A stretch of DNA of 6,137 nt, from positions 1 to 6,137 of the forward strand of contig JAOUGB010000159.1 of assembly GCA_029857875.1 (NCBI GenBank). Direction: 5' to 3'. Position 1 is the first letter of the stretch. Every line of letters begins with the position of its first letter. The translations under genes and the position numbers were made by a program. The notes below the pieces were generated by a model that saw nothing but the letters and a program-made list of their open reading frames with translations, was not told the DNA's origin and ran no database searches. Positions 1-5,855 of this stretch are shown one piece after another. This DNA comes from Desulfobacteraceae bacterium (lineage in GTDB: Bacteria; Desulfobacterota; Desulfobacteria; Desulfobacterales; UBA11574).

Positions 1-1
1 C

Positions 2-433
2 ATCACCTTTATTGATATCGATCATAAAATCATCCCGGATATAATCACGCTCCCGGGAATTCCCATCGGCCTTGCGGCTTCTTTTGTTTTACCTGCCATG
101 ACGCTTAAATCCTCTCTGCTGGGTTTGCTGGTGGGAGGGGGCAGTCTTTTGCTGGTCGCATGGACATACAGTCTCATCACCCGTAAAGAAGGCATGGGGG
201 GTGGGGACATCAAACTTCTGGGGATGATTGGAGCCTTTATCGGCTGGAAAGGGGTTATCTTTACCATTTTTGTTGCATCGCTGGCAGGGACTTTTGTGGG
301 AATGATAGTTATGCTGCTAAAGGGGAAAAATCTGAAATTTGCCATTCCATTCGGCCCATTTCTTTCCATTGGTGCAATGTCATATGTTTTCTTTGGAGAG
401 AAGGTTCTGTTTTGGTATTTTCATTCATTTTAA
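2..433 (+). CDS. Type IV prepilin peptidase (A24 family), C-terminal part, truncated by window edge
   Basis: This is the last 143 residues of an inner-membrane aspartic peptidase that cleaves the leader of type IV pilin or type II secretion pseudopilin precursors; full-length members usually also N-methylate the new N-terminus. The frame is open from base 2, so the start lies upstream of the window. Two aspartate motifs are visible: DIDHKIIPD at residues 5-13, and the GxGD-type motif MGGGDIKL with Asp69 (codon 206-208). Hydrophobic stretches at about residues 15-30, 40-55, 75-110 and 115-140 fit the polytopic family fold. The N-terminal cytoplasmic domain, which carries the zinc cysteines in PilD-type enzymes, would be outside the window, so PilD, GspO and TadV types cannot be told apart. 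It is the only plus-strand gene and converges on the rhomboid gene. The motifs make the family secure; the pilus or secretion system served is unknown. Confidence 0.93.
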   Translation: MTFIDIDHKIIPDIITLPGIPIGLAASFVLPAMTLKSSLLGLLVGGGSLLLVAWTYSLITRKEGMGGGDIKLLGMIGAFIGWKGVIFTIFVASLAGTFVGMIVMLLKGKNLKFAIPFGPFLSIGAMSYVFFGEKVLFWYFHSF

Positions 434-442
434 ACTTTTTTG

Positions 443-507
443 ACCTAATTTGAGCGATTAATTATCTTTTTAATGTTGTGTCACAAATTGAAACGCTCAA
501 TTTAGGT
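443..507. terminator. Long imperfect inverted repeat between convergent genes, possible bidirectional terminator
   Basis: Arms CCTAATTTGAGCG (444-456) and CGCTCAATTTAGG (494-506) pair over 13 bases with one T-T mismatch, and a further A-T pair (443/507) extends the stem. The 37-base loop contains a smaller palindrome, TTGTG-T-CACAA (476-486). The repeat fills the gap between the converging prepilin peptidase and rhomboid genes, where a shared terminator is expected. On the plus strand the stem is followed only by a weak T-run (TTTGATT), and on the minus strand by A-rich sequence, so it is not a canonical intrinsic terminator. Its position supports a terminator role more than its structure does. 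Confidence 0.35.
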
Positions 508-511
508 TTGA

Positions 512-1483
512 TTAAGATGTTACATTAACTTTAAGATACAAATCTCCCCGTTGACCGTCGGGTCCTATTTTACCCAAACCTTTCAAACGCAGTTTGCTCC
601 CTTCTTTCACGCCGGGAGGAACAATCACTTTAACAATCCGTTTTTGGAATCCTTTTGGGATATTGATCAGCTTTTGTGTTCCTGCAAGCGCCTCGAATGA
701 CGTAATGTCAATGGTTCCATAAAGGTCGGGATCTTTTCCGAGGCCACCGGGCCGAACAACCTGAAGGTGGTGCGTTTTTCTTTTAGCAGTGACACGACGC
801 AATTTACCACTGAATCCGGTTTCGGGTAACACAAGAAAAATCTTTAACAAAACGATTCCAAAAACAAACCCTCCGATATGGGCCCACCATGCAATTCCAC
901 CGATATTGCCATGGCTGCCTGCTGCATTTATAAACTGCAAAACAAACCAAAAACCCAGGAAGAAAAACGCCGGGATTTCAATAAACCAGGGGATAAAGAT
1001 AATGGGAATCAGGGTTAATATTTTGGAATGGGGATGAAGAATCAAATAAGCCCCCATGACACCCGCAATGGCTCCGCTGGCCCCGATGGTGGGCATATTG
1101 GAATGAAGATTTAAAAGCAGATGGGAAAGACCCGATGTAATTCCGCACAGCAGATAAAAAACAAGGTACCGAAAAGGCCCCAGACGATCTTCGACATTAT
1201 CACCGAATATGTAAAGAAACCACATGTTCCCCAGAAGATGCCAGAATCCGCCGTGAAGAAACATGAAAGAGAGCCAAGACAAAATCTGTTGGCCGGTGGT
1301 AAAATAAGATGAAATCTGCGGCATTGAGTATCTGGCGGGAACCAGACCGTAAATATAAACAAAACGGTCTAAATTGGCCCCCTGGGACATCTCAAAAAGA
1401 AAAAGGACAACGTTGATACCGATAATTGTATTGTTTACAATCGGATAATTTTTGGAAGGTATTGTGTCGCGAATGGGAAACAT
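512..1483 (-). CDS. Rhomboid intramembrane serine protease fused to a DnaJ C-terminal-like domain
   Basis: This 323-residue membrane protein has two parts. Residues 1-220 are a rhomboid protease: the N-terminal region (PSKNYPIVNNTIIGINV) is typical of the family, H77 / H82 / N86 form the HGGFWHLLGN oxyanion motif, the catalytic serine is S136 in GASGA, and its partner histidine is H202 in AHIGG. Six or so hydrophobic segments lie between residues 18 and 220. After a basic linker (about 222-250), residues 253-321 resemble the beta-rich substrate-binding domain of DnaJ/CbpA, with DLYGTIDIT, EALAGTQKL, VIVPPGVKEGSKLRLKGLG and GDLYLKV. There is no J domain or zinc finger. The start is supported by family-typical N-terminal residues, although no strong Shine-Dalgarno is visible. 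It lies 61 bases downstream of the DVU0298-like gene. The rhomboid identity is secure and the DnaJ-like call is good; function and substrate are unknown. Confidence 0.93.
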   Translation of the reverse strand: MFPIRDTIPSKNYPIVNNTIIGINVVLFLFEMSQGANLDRFVYIYGLVPARYSMPQISSYFTTGQQILSWLSFMFLHGGFWHLLGNMWFLYIFGDNVEDRLGPFRYLVFYLLCGITSGLSHLLLNLHSNMPTIGASGAIAGVMGAYLILHPHSKILTLIPIIFIPWFIEIPAFFFLGFWFVLQFINAAGSHGNIGGIAWWAHIGGFVFGIVLLKIFLVLPETGFSGKLRRVTAKRKTHHLQVVRPGGLGKDPDLYGTIDITSFEALAGTQKLINIPKGFQKRIVKVIVPPGVKEGSKLRLKGLGKIGPDGQRGDLYLKVNVTS

Positions 1484-1544
1484 AACAATTCATCAGTTGC
1501 ATTTGTCAGCGGAACTCAATAGTCGGATCAATGATGAAAATTTT

Positions 1545-2222
1545 TCAAGAAACAGTTCGAGAAAGTGCCTCAACAGCCAGTTGGCCTACGGTATGCTCCT
1601 CCAGATTCATGTTGATGAAAATGTTTATTTTTGCTTCATCGGTGATCAGATGTTTGAGTAAGGATTCTGTCATCTCTGAAGGTATCGCCCCGGCCACCCA
1701 GGCTGCCAGTCCACGATGGACAGCATCTTTTGATCGCATAAACGGACAAAGATAAGCTGCTGCATCCCGAACAAGCTCAGGACGCGCATGGGCAAGTCTG
1801 CCCAACCCCCAGAGCACTCCCCGTTGCAGCATCTCGTGTTCGAGAAAGTTACCTGCCTCGTTAATGTAGGATACCAGGATACAGGCGTACTCTTTCGCCA
1901 GTCTGTCATGACGGGCCATGATTTCTCCCATGGCTTCCGGAGAGCCCCAGCCGATCCCTCCGGATTCGTCATTTAAATTCCACATCAGCCGCCGCATGAC
2001 GATGCGGGCAGACTCAAAATCTTCATGGGCAAGACGCGCAACTACGACCCCCATTGCCGTAACTGCACGCCATTTGACCAATTCGTCCGTATTGTAAAAA
2101 AAGGAAAAAAGCGGATTGACGACCCTTCGAGCCGGTATGAGGCAGATCTCTTCAAGGCTCTTTTCAAATTCTTCATTTTTTAAAAGTGCCGGAAGTATTT
2201 TCTTGAGCTGTCTGCTGCCCAT
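1545..2222 (-). CDS. HEAT-repeat-like protein resembling the DVU0298 family
   Basis: This is a 225-residue, probably cytoplasmic, all-helical protein with no signal peptide or membrane segment. From about residue 45 onwards it shows repeated amphipathic helix pairs such as LVKWRAVTAMGVVVARLA, LQRGVLWGLGRLA and VHRGLAAWVAGAI, the spacing and Ala/Leu/Gly pattern of HEAT-type repeats. The most distinctive stretch is WNLNDESGGIGWGSPEAMGE at residues 81-100, an SGG-GWG-PEA signature I associate from memory with the DVU0298 family, named after a Desulfovibrio vulgaris protein. No biochemical role is known to me. The chosen ATG has only a modest GGGG upstream. It lies 59 bases after the ferredoxin gene and 61 bases before the rhomboid gene on the same strand, so it may be read from the flavodiiron operon or from its own promoter. 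Family assignment is likely; function is open. Confidence 0.8.
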   Translation of the reverse strand: MGSRQLKKILPALLKNEEFEKSLEEICLIPARRVVNPLFSFFYNTDELVKWRAVTAMGVVVARLAHEDFESARIVMRRLMWNLNDESGGIGWGSPEAMGEIMARHDRLAKEYACILVSYINEAGNFLEHEMLQRGVLWGLGRLAHARPELVRDAAAYLCPFMRSKDAVHRGLAAWVAGAIPSEMTESLLKHLITDEAKINIFINMNLEEHTVGQLAVEALSRTVS

Positions 2223-2281
2223 TTGTTAGCCCCATATCAAGCTCACCATTTTTTTCTTTAACTCTAAATGAGCGAAAGGGT

Positions 2282-2473
2282 TTAATTCTCTTCCCAGTAA
2301 ATACAATCTTCAGGGCAGTATTTTATTGCCTCATTGACTTCCGTCTCCGGATAAGAAGGTAGCTCGATGACTTCAATATATCCGGCATCATTCAGTCTGA
2401 AAACCAAAGGGCAGACCTCAATACAAGCGCCGCATAAACTGCATCGACCCAGATCAACAGACGGTATTTTCAT
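2282..2473 (-). CDS. Small 4Fe-4S ferredoxin
   Basis: This 63-residue cytoplasmic electron carrier has the pattern C11-x2-C14-x2-C17 with C21-Pro following, and C53-Pro near the C-terminus; C11, C14, C17 and C53 are the expected ligands of one [4Fe-4S] cluster. Two further cysteines, C21 and C57, are present. In some monocluster ferredoxins extra cysteines form a disulfide or are remnants of a second cluster site. The middle (residues 25-50) is a short acidic spacer, as in Desulfovibrio-type monocluster ferredoxins. Its ATG overlaps the TGA of the FprA gene in the sequence ATGA (2470-2473) with only a weak Shine-Dalgarno before it, so translation is probably coupled to FprA. That suggests roughly matched synthesis and an electron-transfer link to FprA, but no partner is shown by the sequence. 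Confidence 0.93.
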   Translation of the reverse strand: MKIPSVDLGRCSLCGACIEVCPLVFRLNDAGYIEVIELPSYPETEVNEAIKYCPEDCIYWEEN

Positions 2474-3660
2474 CGTTTCTCGTTGATCGCTTTCCCGATT
2501 TTTTGACCCAGTTCAAAACAGGCCCCCAACCCCTTCTTTTCCGGAACATACTGAATTCTAATACCGGGATCGATGACGTCGAATTTCATGGCTTCGAGTT
2601 CTTTATTGATCAGTGTGACCGCTTCACCGCTCCACCCGTAAGAACCAAAGGCAGCACCGATTTTGTTTAAAGGCTTTAGCCCTTTCATATAAACCAGAAA
2701 ATCACTGACCGTGGGAAACAACTGGTTGTTAAGTGTAGGCGATCCCACAACAATGGCCGCGGCATCGAGGACTTCCGTCATAATCTCACTGCGATGGGAG
2801 CTTCGTATATGAATCGGTCTTACCGATACCCCCTCACCGGCGATTCCCGCCGCAATCTCATCGGCCATGGCTTCAGTACTGTGCCACATGGTGTCGTAGA
2901 CCACGACAGCTTTGTTCTCTTGCTCCTGTTTGGCCCATTTTGCATACGCGTTGATAATCTTGCCCGGATCTTTTCTCCATATGATTCCGTGATCCGGACA
3001 TATCATATCGATTTCAAGGCCCAGCTGGGCAACCGTATCCAAAAGCTTTAGAACCAACGGCGAATAAAGAAGCAAAATATTGGCATAGTACTTTTTTGCG
3101 TGAAGCATGATATCGTCTCCGACCTGATCATCGAATCTTTCATGCCCTGCATAATGCTGTCCGAAACCGTCACTGGAAAAGAGAATTTTGTCTTCCTTCA
3201 AGTAGGTAAACATGCTGTCCGGCCAGTGAAGCATGCGGGTTTCGAGAAATGTCAGGGTCCGGTTTCCCAGACTCAACTCTTCGCCGGTACCAACCGCATG
3301 ATAATTCCACTTTTGAGGAAAGTGTCTGGCCAGATTTTTGGCGCCCATTTTTGAACAATAAAGAGGCTTGTCCTCACCGACCCTGTGCATCACCCGTGGC
3401 AACCCGCCGGAATGGTCCATTTCCGTATGATTGCTAATCACACAGTCAATCTTTTTCGGATCAATGATTTTTGATATATTATCAATGAGTTGAACCGCAT
3501 AATCCTTCTTGACGGTGTCGATAAGTGCAATTTTCTCATCGACGATTAAAAATGCGTTATAACTGGTACCTCGATAAGTCGAATATCCGTGGAAATCCCT
3601 TATGTTCCAATCAATAACGCCAACATCATAGATTCCCTTTGTTATCTCTATCGGTCTCAT
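2470..3660 (-). CDS. fprA: FprA-type flavodiiron protein (rubredoxin:oxygen / nitric oxide oxidoreductase)
   Basis: This 396-residue cytoplasmic enzyme takes electrons from rubredoxin and reduces O2 to water and/or NO to N2O, protecting anaerobes. The N-terminal metallo-beta-lactamase-like domain (about 1-248) carries the complete diiron ligand set by pattern: H78, E80 and D82 in HTEMDH, H145 in MLHWPDS, D164 in FSSDGFG and H224 in CPDHGIIW. This spacing closely matches Desulfovibrio gigas ROO. The C-terminal domain (about 250-396) is a flavodoxin with the FMN-phosphate loop YDTMWHSTEAMA and SPTLNNQ / GSYGWSGEA loops. The length is standard for class A flavodiiron proteins, with no fused rubredoxin or flavin reductase. 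An AGGAGG (3664-3669) precedes the ATG closely. A rubredoxin gene lies 18 bases upstream and a ferredoxin overlaps the stop, as expected for an rd-roo type operon. O2 versus NO preference cannot be read from the sequence. Confidence 0.97.
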   Translation of the reverse strand: MRPIEITKGIYDVGVIDWNIRDFHGYSTYRGTSYNAFLIVDEKIALIDTVKKDYAVQLIDNISKIIDPKKIDCVISNHTEMDHSGGLPRVMHRVGEDKPLYCSKMGAKNLARHFPQKWNYHAVGTGEELSLGNRTLTFLETRMLHWPDSMFTYLKEDKILFSSDGFGQHYAGHERFDDQVGDDIMLHAKKYYANILLLYSPLVLKLLDTVAQLGLEIDMICPDHGIIWRKDPGKIINAYAKWAKQEQENKAVVVYDTMWHSTEAMADEIAAGIAGEGVSVRPIHIRSSHRSEIMTEVLDAAAIVVGSPTLNNQLFPTVSDFLVYMKGLKPLNKIGAAFGSYGWSGEAVTLINKELEAMKFDVIDPGIRIQYVPEKKGLGACFELGQKIGKAINEKR

Positions 3661-3678
3661 CTTCCTCCTGTCCTATCA

Positions 3679-3837
3679 TTACTCTTTTTCAAAATCATCT
3701 TTTGATGCGCCGCATACCGGGCATTCCCAGTTGTCCGGCACATCTTCCCATTTTGTGCCCGGAGCAACACCGTTGTCTGGATCACCTTGTTCCGGATCAT
3801 AAACATAACCGCAAACCGTACATACATACTTGTCCAT
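3679..3837 (-). CDS. rd: Rubredoxin, classical CX2C type
   Basis: This 52-residue mononuclear iron protein begins [19 protein letters not shown] and has all four Fe(Cys)4 ligands in the two standard knuckles, C6-x2-C9-G-Y and C39-P-V-C42-G. The conserved aromatic and core residues are present (Y4, Y11, Y13, W30, W37), as is the EDVPDNW segment. Length and layout match Desulfovibrio rubredoxins. A strong Shine-Dalgarno, AAGGAGGA (3843-3850), sits five bases before the ATG. The gene ends 18 bases before FprA on the same strand, so it is almost certainly the direct electron donor to that flavodiiron protein, as in the D. gigas rd-roo pair. A 17-base palindrome lies just upstream of the Shine-Dalgarno and may be an operator. 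Confidence 0.97.
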   Translation of the reverse strand: MDKYVCTVCGYVYDPEQGDPDNGVAPGTKWEDVPDNWECPVCGASKDDFEKE

Positions 3838-3856
3838 TTGAATCCTCCTTTTTGAT

Positions 3857-3873
3857 TGAATTTATAAAATTCA
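3857..3873. promoter_or_regulatory. 17-base palindrome upstream of the rubredoxin-FprA-ferredoxin operon, candidate operator
   Basis: The sequence TGAATTTATAAAATTCA has perfect 7-base arms around a 3-base centre. It lies 7 bases upstream of the rubredoxin Shine-Dalgarno and overlaps a TATAAA-like minus-strand -10 (a TTATCA hexamer 17-20 bases upstream could be a -35). A repressor bound here would block transcription of the oxygen/NO detoxification genes. AT-richness makes chance occurrence possible. I do not recognise it as a Rex, Fur, PerR or HcpR consensus. Confidence 0.4.
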
Positions 3874-3949
3874 CTCCATTTGATTTTGATAAGTTATTTA
3901 TGAGGTCATTCTTTTTACAGTTTATCCGGGTTATAATCAAGGCTTAATT

Positions 3950-4156
3950 CTAACCACCGGTTGCAACTGAACCGGGGCCGGCAAGGGGTTTGAACATTTT
4001 TTTTCCAGCACCGCACACCGGACATTTCCAGTCGTCCGGCAGATCGGCAAACCGGGTCCCTTTGGGAATCTTTCCTTTTCGGTCTCCCTTGTCGGGATTA
4101 TAAATATATCCACAACTAACCGTCTGGCATTGATACATCTCTTCAGGTTCGGCCAT
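3950..4156 (-). CDS. Rubredoxin with an expanded CX4C first iron knuckle
   Basis: This is a 68-residue rubredoxin. The frame stays open to an upstream ATG at 4192, but the ATG at 4156 is preferred: AAGGAGGA (4161-4168) sits four bases before it, and the family begins near this point. The second knuckle is standard, C45-P-V-C48-G, with the preceding FADLPDDW segment. The first knuckle is C10-x4-C15-GYIY instead of the usual C-x2-C-GY, a two-residue insertion (QTVS). A rubredoxin with a CX4C knuckle (Rd-2) has been described, as I recall, from Desulfovibrio desulfuricans. A 13-residue Gly/Pro-rich tail ([12 protein letters not shown]) follows the core. It lies 112 bases upstream of the classical rubredoxin, same strand, with no clear terminator between, so it may be co-transcribed with the FprA operon. 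Partner unknown. Confidence 0.94.
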   Translation of the reverse strand: MAEPEEMYQCQTVSCGYIYNPDKGDRKGKIPKGTRFADLPDDWKCPVCGAGKKMFKPLAGPGSVATGG

Positions 4157-4160
4157 TGAT

Positions 4161-4168
4161 TCCTCCTT
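4161..4168 (-). promoter_or_regulatory. Strong Shine-Dalgarno that fixes the start of the CX4C rubredoxin
   Basis: AAGGAGGA on the minus strand lies four bases before the ATG at 4156. No comparable site precedes the in-frame ATGs at 4192 and 4189, so the 12 extra residues of the longer frame are probably untranslated leader. Confidence 0.8.
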
Positions 4169-4192
4169 GAGTATTATTTCAAAGTTCATCAT

Positions 4193-4280
4193 TCAAGTTT
4201 CGCACTCTAAATTCTCAGCAATGCCAATACAGAGCAGTTGTTTCAACGGCATTTTAGCTATATTGAGATGCGAAACTTGA
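4193..4280. repeat. 88-base nested inverted repeat with perfect 12-base ends, MITE-like or structured RNA element
   Basis: The ends are TCAAGTTTCGCA (4193-4204) and TGCGAAACTTGA (4269-4280), perfect reverse complements. Inside are a second inverted pair, AATGCC (4220-4225) / GGCATT (4248-4253), and an apical hairpin GTTG-TTT-CAAC (4237-4247). TCAT occurs immediately left (4189-4192) and one base to the right (4282-4285), resembling a short target duplication. It begins four bases after the CBS gene's stop codon and ends just before the CX4C rubredoxin leader. It could be a miniature inverted-repeat element, or a terminator/processing structure for the upstream operon, though no T-run follows it. 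Confidence 0.5.
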
Positions 4281-4284
4281 CTCA

Positions 4285-4833
4285 TTATTCTATAAGAACA
4301 TTTGCAGCAGCCAGAAACAGATCTGAATCCCGCAGAACGCCCACCAGTTTCCCCTCTTCGTACACGGGTAAAATGGTAATTTTATTACGGTGGATCATTT
4401 TAAGGGCATCCAGAAATCCGGCGTCGGCATCTATGGTCCCTCTTATTTTAAGCATCACATCTCTAACATGGGTTTGCGCGTTTTGTCTGACTCTGGATCT
4501 GAATCCGTGTTTTGCATGGTCCATGTCATGGGCATCGGCTTCTGCAAAAGCGATTGAAACACCCAGTGCATGCAGTTTCCCGCTAACGCCTCCTGCAATT
4601 TCCGGTATCAGCACTTTCAAGATGCTTTTAAAATCGAGAATCCCCACAAGTTCACCCTTAGCATCGAGGACAAGGCTGGTTCTGTGTCCCGCCTCCGTAC
4701 ATTTTCCGGTTTCAACCTGACAATAGATTTTCATCAGTTCGGGAACGGCTTCTTTCAGAGGTTTATCAGCAGTCGTTACTGCATAATCATCTATGGGAAT
4801 CATCATTTCTTTGACTTTCAACTGGACGGGCAT
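4285..4833 (-). CDS. Two-CBS-domain protein
   Basis: This 182-residue soluble protein is built from a tandem pair of CBS domains (a Bateman module) and little else. The first spans about residues 7-75 (VKEMMIPIDDYAVTTADKPLKEAV ... SLVLDAKGELVGILDFKSILK, with an insertion around residues 38-50). The second spans about 121-178 (THVRDVM ... DADAGFLDAL ... ITILPVYEEGKLVGVLRDSDL). The linker (about 80-118) is rich in Asp, His and Ala. Such modules usually bind adenine nucleotides and sense energy state, but no catalytic or DNA-binding domain is attached, so the target is unknown. A good AAAGGAGA (4841-4848) precedes the ATG. The gene starts 30 bases after the flavoprotein-phosphatase fusion and is probably its operon partner. 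Its stop codon nearly abuts the nested inverted repeat at 4193-4280. Confidence 0.92.
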   Translation of the reverse strand: MPVQLKVKEMMIPIDDYAVTTADKPLKEAVPELMKIYCQVETGKCTEAGHRTSLVLDAKGELVGILDFKSILKVLIPEIAGGVSGKLHALGVSIAFAEADAHDMDHAKHGFRSRVRQNAQTHVRDVMLKIRGTIDADAGFLDALKMIHRNKITILPVYEEGKLVGVLRDSDLFLAAANVLIE

Positions 4834-4863
4834 GATATTTTCTCCTTTAACAAATTTTTATTT

Positions 4864-5841
4864 TTAGCTCAGGGATTTGTTAACAAGAGCTTTAACCTTT
4901 TTTTCAATTTCGTCACGGACGTTGCGCATAACATCCATTGATTTTCCGGCAGGATCCGGCAAATCCCAGTCCAGCCGCTGCATACCTGGAATAAAAGGAC
5001 ACGCTTCACCACAGCCCATGGTAATGATCATATCGGGCTGCAACTCCGATGCAGCCTTATCCAGGAATCGGGTTTTGCGAAATCCCATATCGATCCCTTT
5101 TTCCGCCATGGCTTTAACCATATCTAAATTGATTTTTTCCGCAGGCTCGCTGCCCGCTGAAGCCGCTTCAATTTTATCCCCGGCAAGATGTTGCGCAAAT
5201 GCTGCGGCCATCTGGCTGCGGCAGGCATTTTCCCGGCAGGCGAATAATATTTTTTTTCTGCCCAAAAGAGGCGCCAAAAGTTCCTTCACGGAAGCTGTCA
5301 CATCTTTGGTAACGGTGGGATGTTTTTTCATATCCCCGATATTTTCAATATGCCGGTAGGTGAGGCTCCCATTGAATCCCGCTCCCACCGCATCAAAAAA
5401 ATATTTTGCCGTAAGGTCGACACCTTCAAAAAGATTCTTTCCCTTTGTCGCCCCCTGGGCAAGGAGAAATCCGCGCCGGTAATGTCTCGCCGGATCGGTC
5501 AGGTTCAGCTTATATTTCCTGGACCACAGTGTCTGAGTACGATCGATGGGGGCCTTAAGCTGGGCGGGAACGTTATAAAAATATATGGGCGCCGCCAAAA
5601 CCACAACATCCGCCTCCCGAAGCAGCGGGTAGATTTCATTAGTCATATCATCATCTTTAGTGATACAGTAGCCCTTCTTTTCACAATGACCGCAGCCGAT
5701 ACATGGCACAATATTTTTTTCGGCCACTTGAATGATACGGGTTTGAGCACCTAAATTTTCCGCCTCGTTCATGAAAGCAGATAAAAGATAGTTGGTATTG
5801 CCTTTTTTTCGGGGACTCCCTTGAAATCCAAGAATCATCAT
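4864..5841 (-). CDS. Fusion of an iron-sulfur flavoprotein (NADPH-FMN reductase-like) with an arsenate-reductase-type LMW phosphatase
   Basis: This 325-residue cytoplasmic protein joins two enzymes. Residues 1-190 are a flavodoxin-like FMN domain with the N-terminal phosphate loop GFQGSPRKKGNTNYLL and AAPIYFYNVPAQLKAPIDR. They also carry the compact cysteine motif C47-x2-C50-x2-C53-x5-C59, which in iron-sulfur flavoproteins binds a [4Fe-4S] cluster. Residues 196-325 are a low-molecular-weight phosphatase/ArsC fold: the P-loop is C202-x5-R208-S209 (FACRENACRS), C277 and C281 in MGCGEACPFIPG match the redox cysteines of thioredoxin-type arsenate reductases, and DPAG (D296) is the usual acid motif. 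All expected ArsC cysteines are present, so the domain looks active. Start: ATG at 5841 with AAGAGG eight bases upstream; the next codon is also ATG. It sits 14 bases after the cytochrome gene and 30 before the CBS gene. There are no other ars genes, so arsenate as the physiological substrate is uncertain. Confidence 0.9.
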   Translation of the reverse strand: MMILGFQGSPRKKGNTNYLLSAFMNEAENLGAQTRIIQVAEKNIVPCIGCGHCEKKGYCITKDDDMTNEIYPLLREADVVVLAAPIYFYNVPAQLKAPIDRTQTLWSRKYKLNLTDPARHYRRGFLLAQGATKGKNLFEGVDLTAKYFFDAVGAGFNGSLTYRHIENIGDMKKHPTVTKDVTASVKELLAPLLGRKKILFACRENACRSQMAAAFAQHLAGDKIEAASAGSEPAEKINLDMVKAMAEKGIDMGFRKTRFLDKAASELQPDMIITMGCGEACPFIPGMQRLDWDLPDPAGKSMDVMRNVRDEIEKKVKALVNKSLS

Positions 5842-5855
5842 CAGCTAAACCTCTT

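Noticed and set aside
22..369. 115-residue minus-strand open frame opposite the prepilin peptidase
   Set aside because: The plus strand has both catalytic aspartate motifs and membrane periodicity; the antisense frame is only low-complexity Pro/Ser/Met.
476..486. TTGTG-T-CACAA as a CRP/FNR/Rex-like operator
   Set aside because: The one-base centre is too short for those dimer sites, and it lies between the 3' ends of convergent genes where no promoter is expected.
3639..3947. 102-residue plus-strand open frame across the classical rubredoxin and its leader
   Set aside because: It is antisense to a rubredoxin with all four cysteines and a strong Shine-Dalgarno.
4157..4192. 12-residue N-terminal extension of the CX4C rubredoxin (starts at 4192 or 4189)
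   Set aside because: A strong Shine-Dalgarno lies inside this stretch directly before the ATG at 4156, and none precedes the upstream ATGs.
4238..4720. 160-residue plus-strand open frame opposite the CBS gene
   Set aside because: It is antisense to a clear CBS-domain gene, has no recognisable family or Shine-Dalgarno, and has a composition typical of a shadow frame.
4877..5754. Two overlapping plus-strand open frames (160 and 144 residues) opposite the flavoprotein fusion
   Set aside because: Both lie wholly within the well-supported minus-strand fusion gene and show no domain or family signature.
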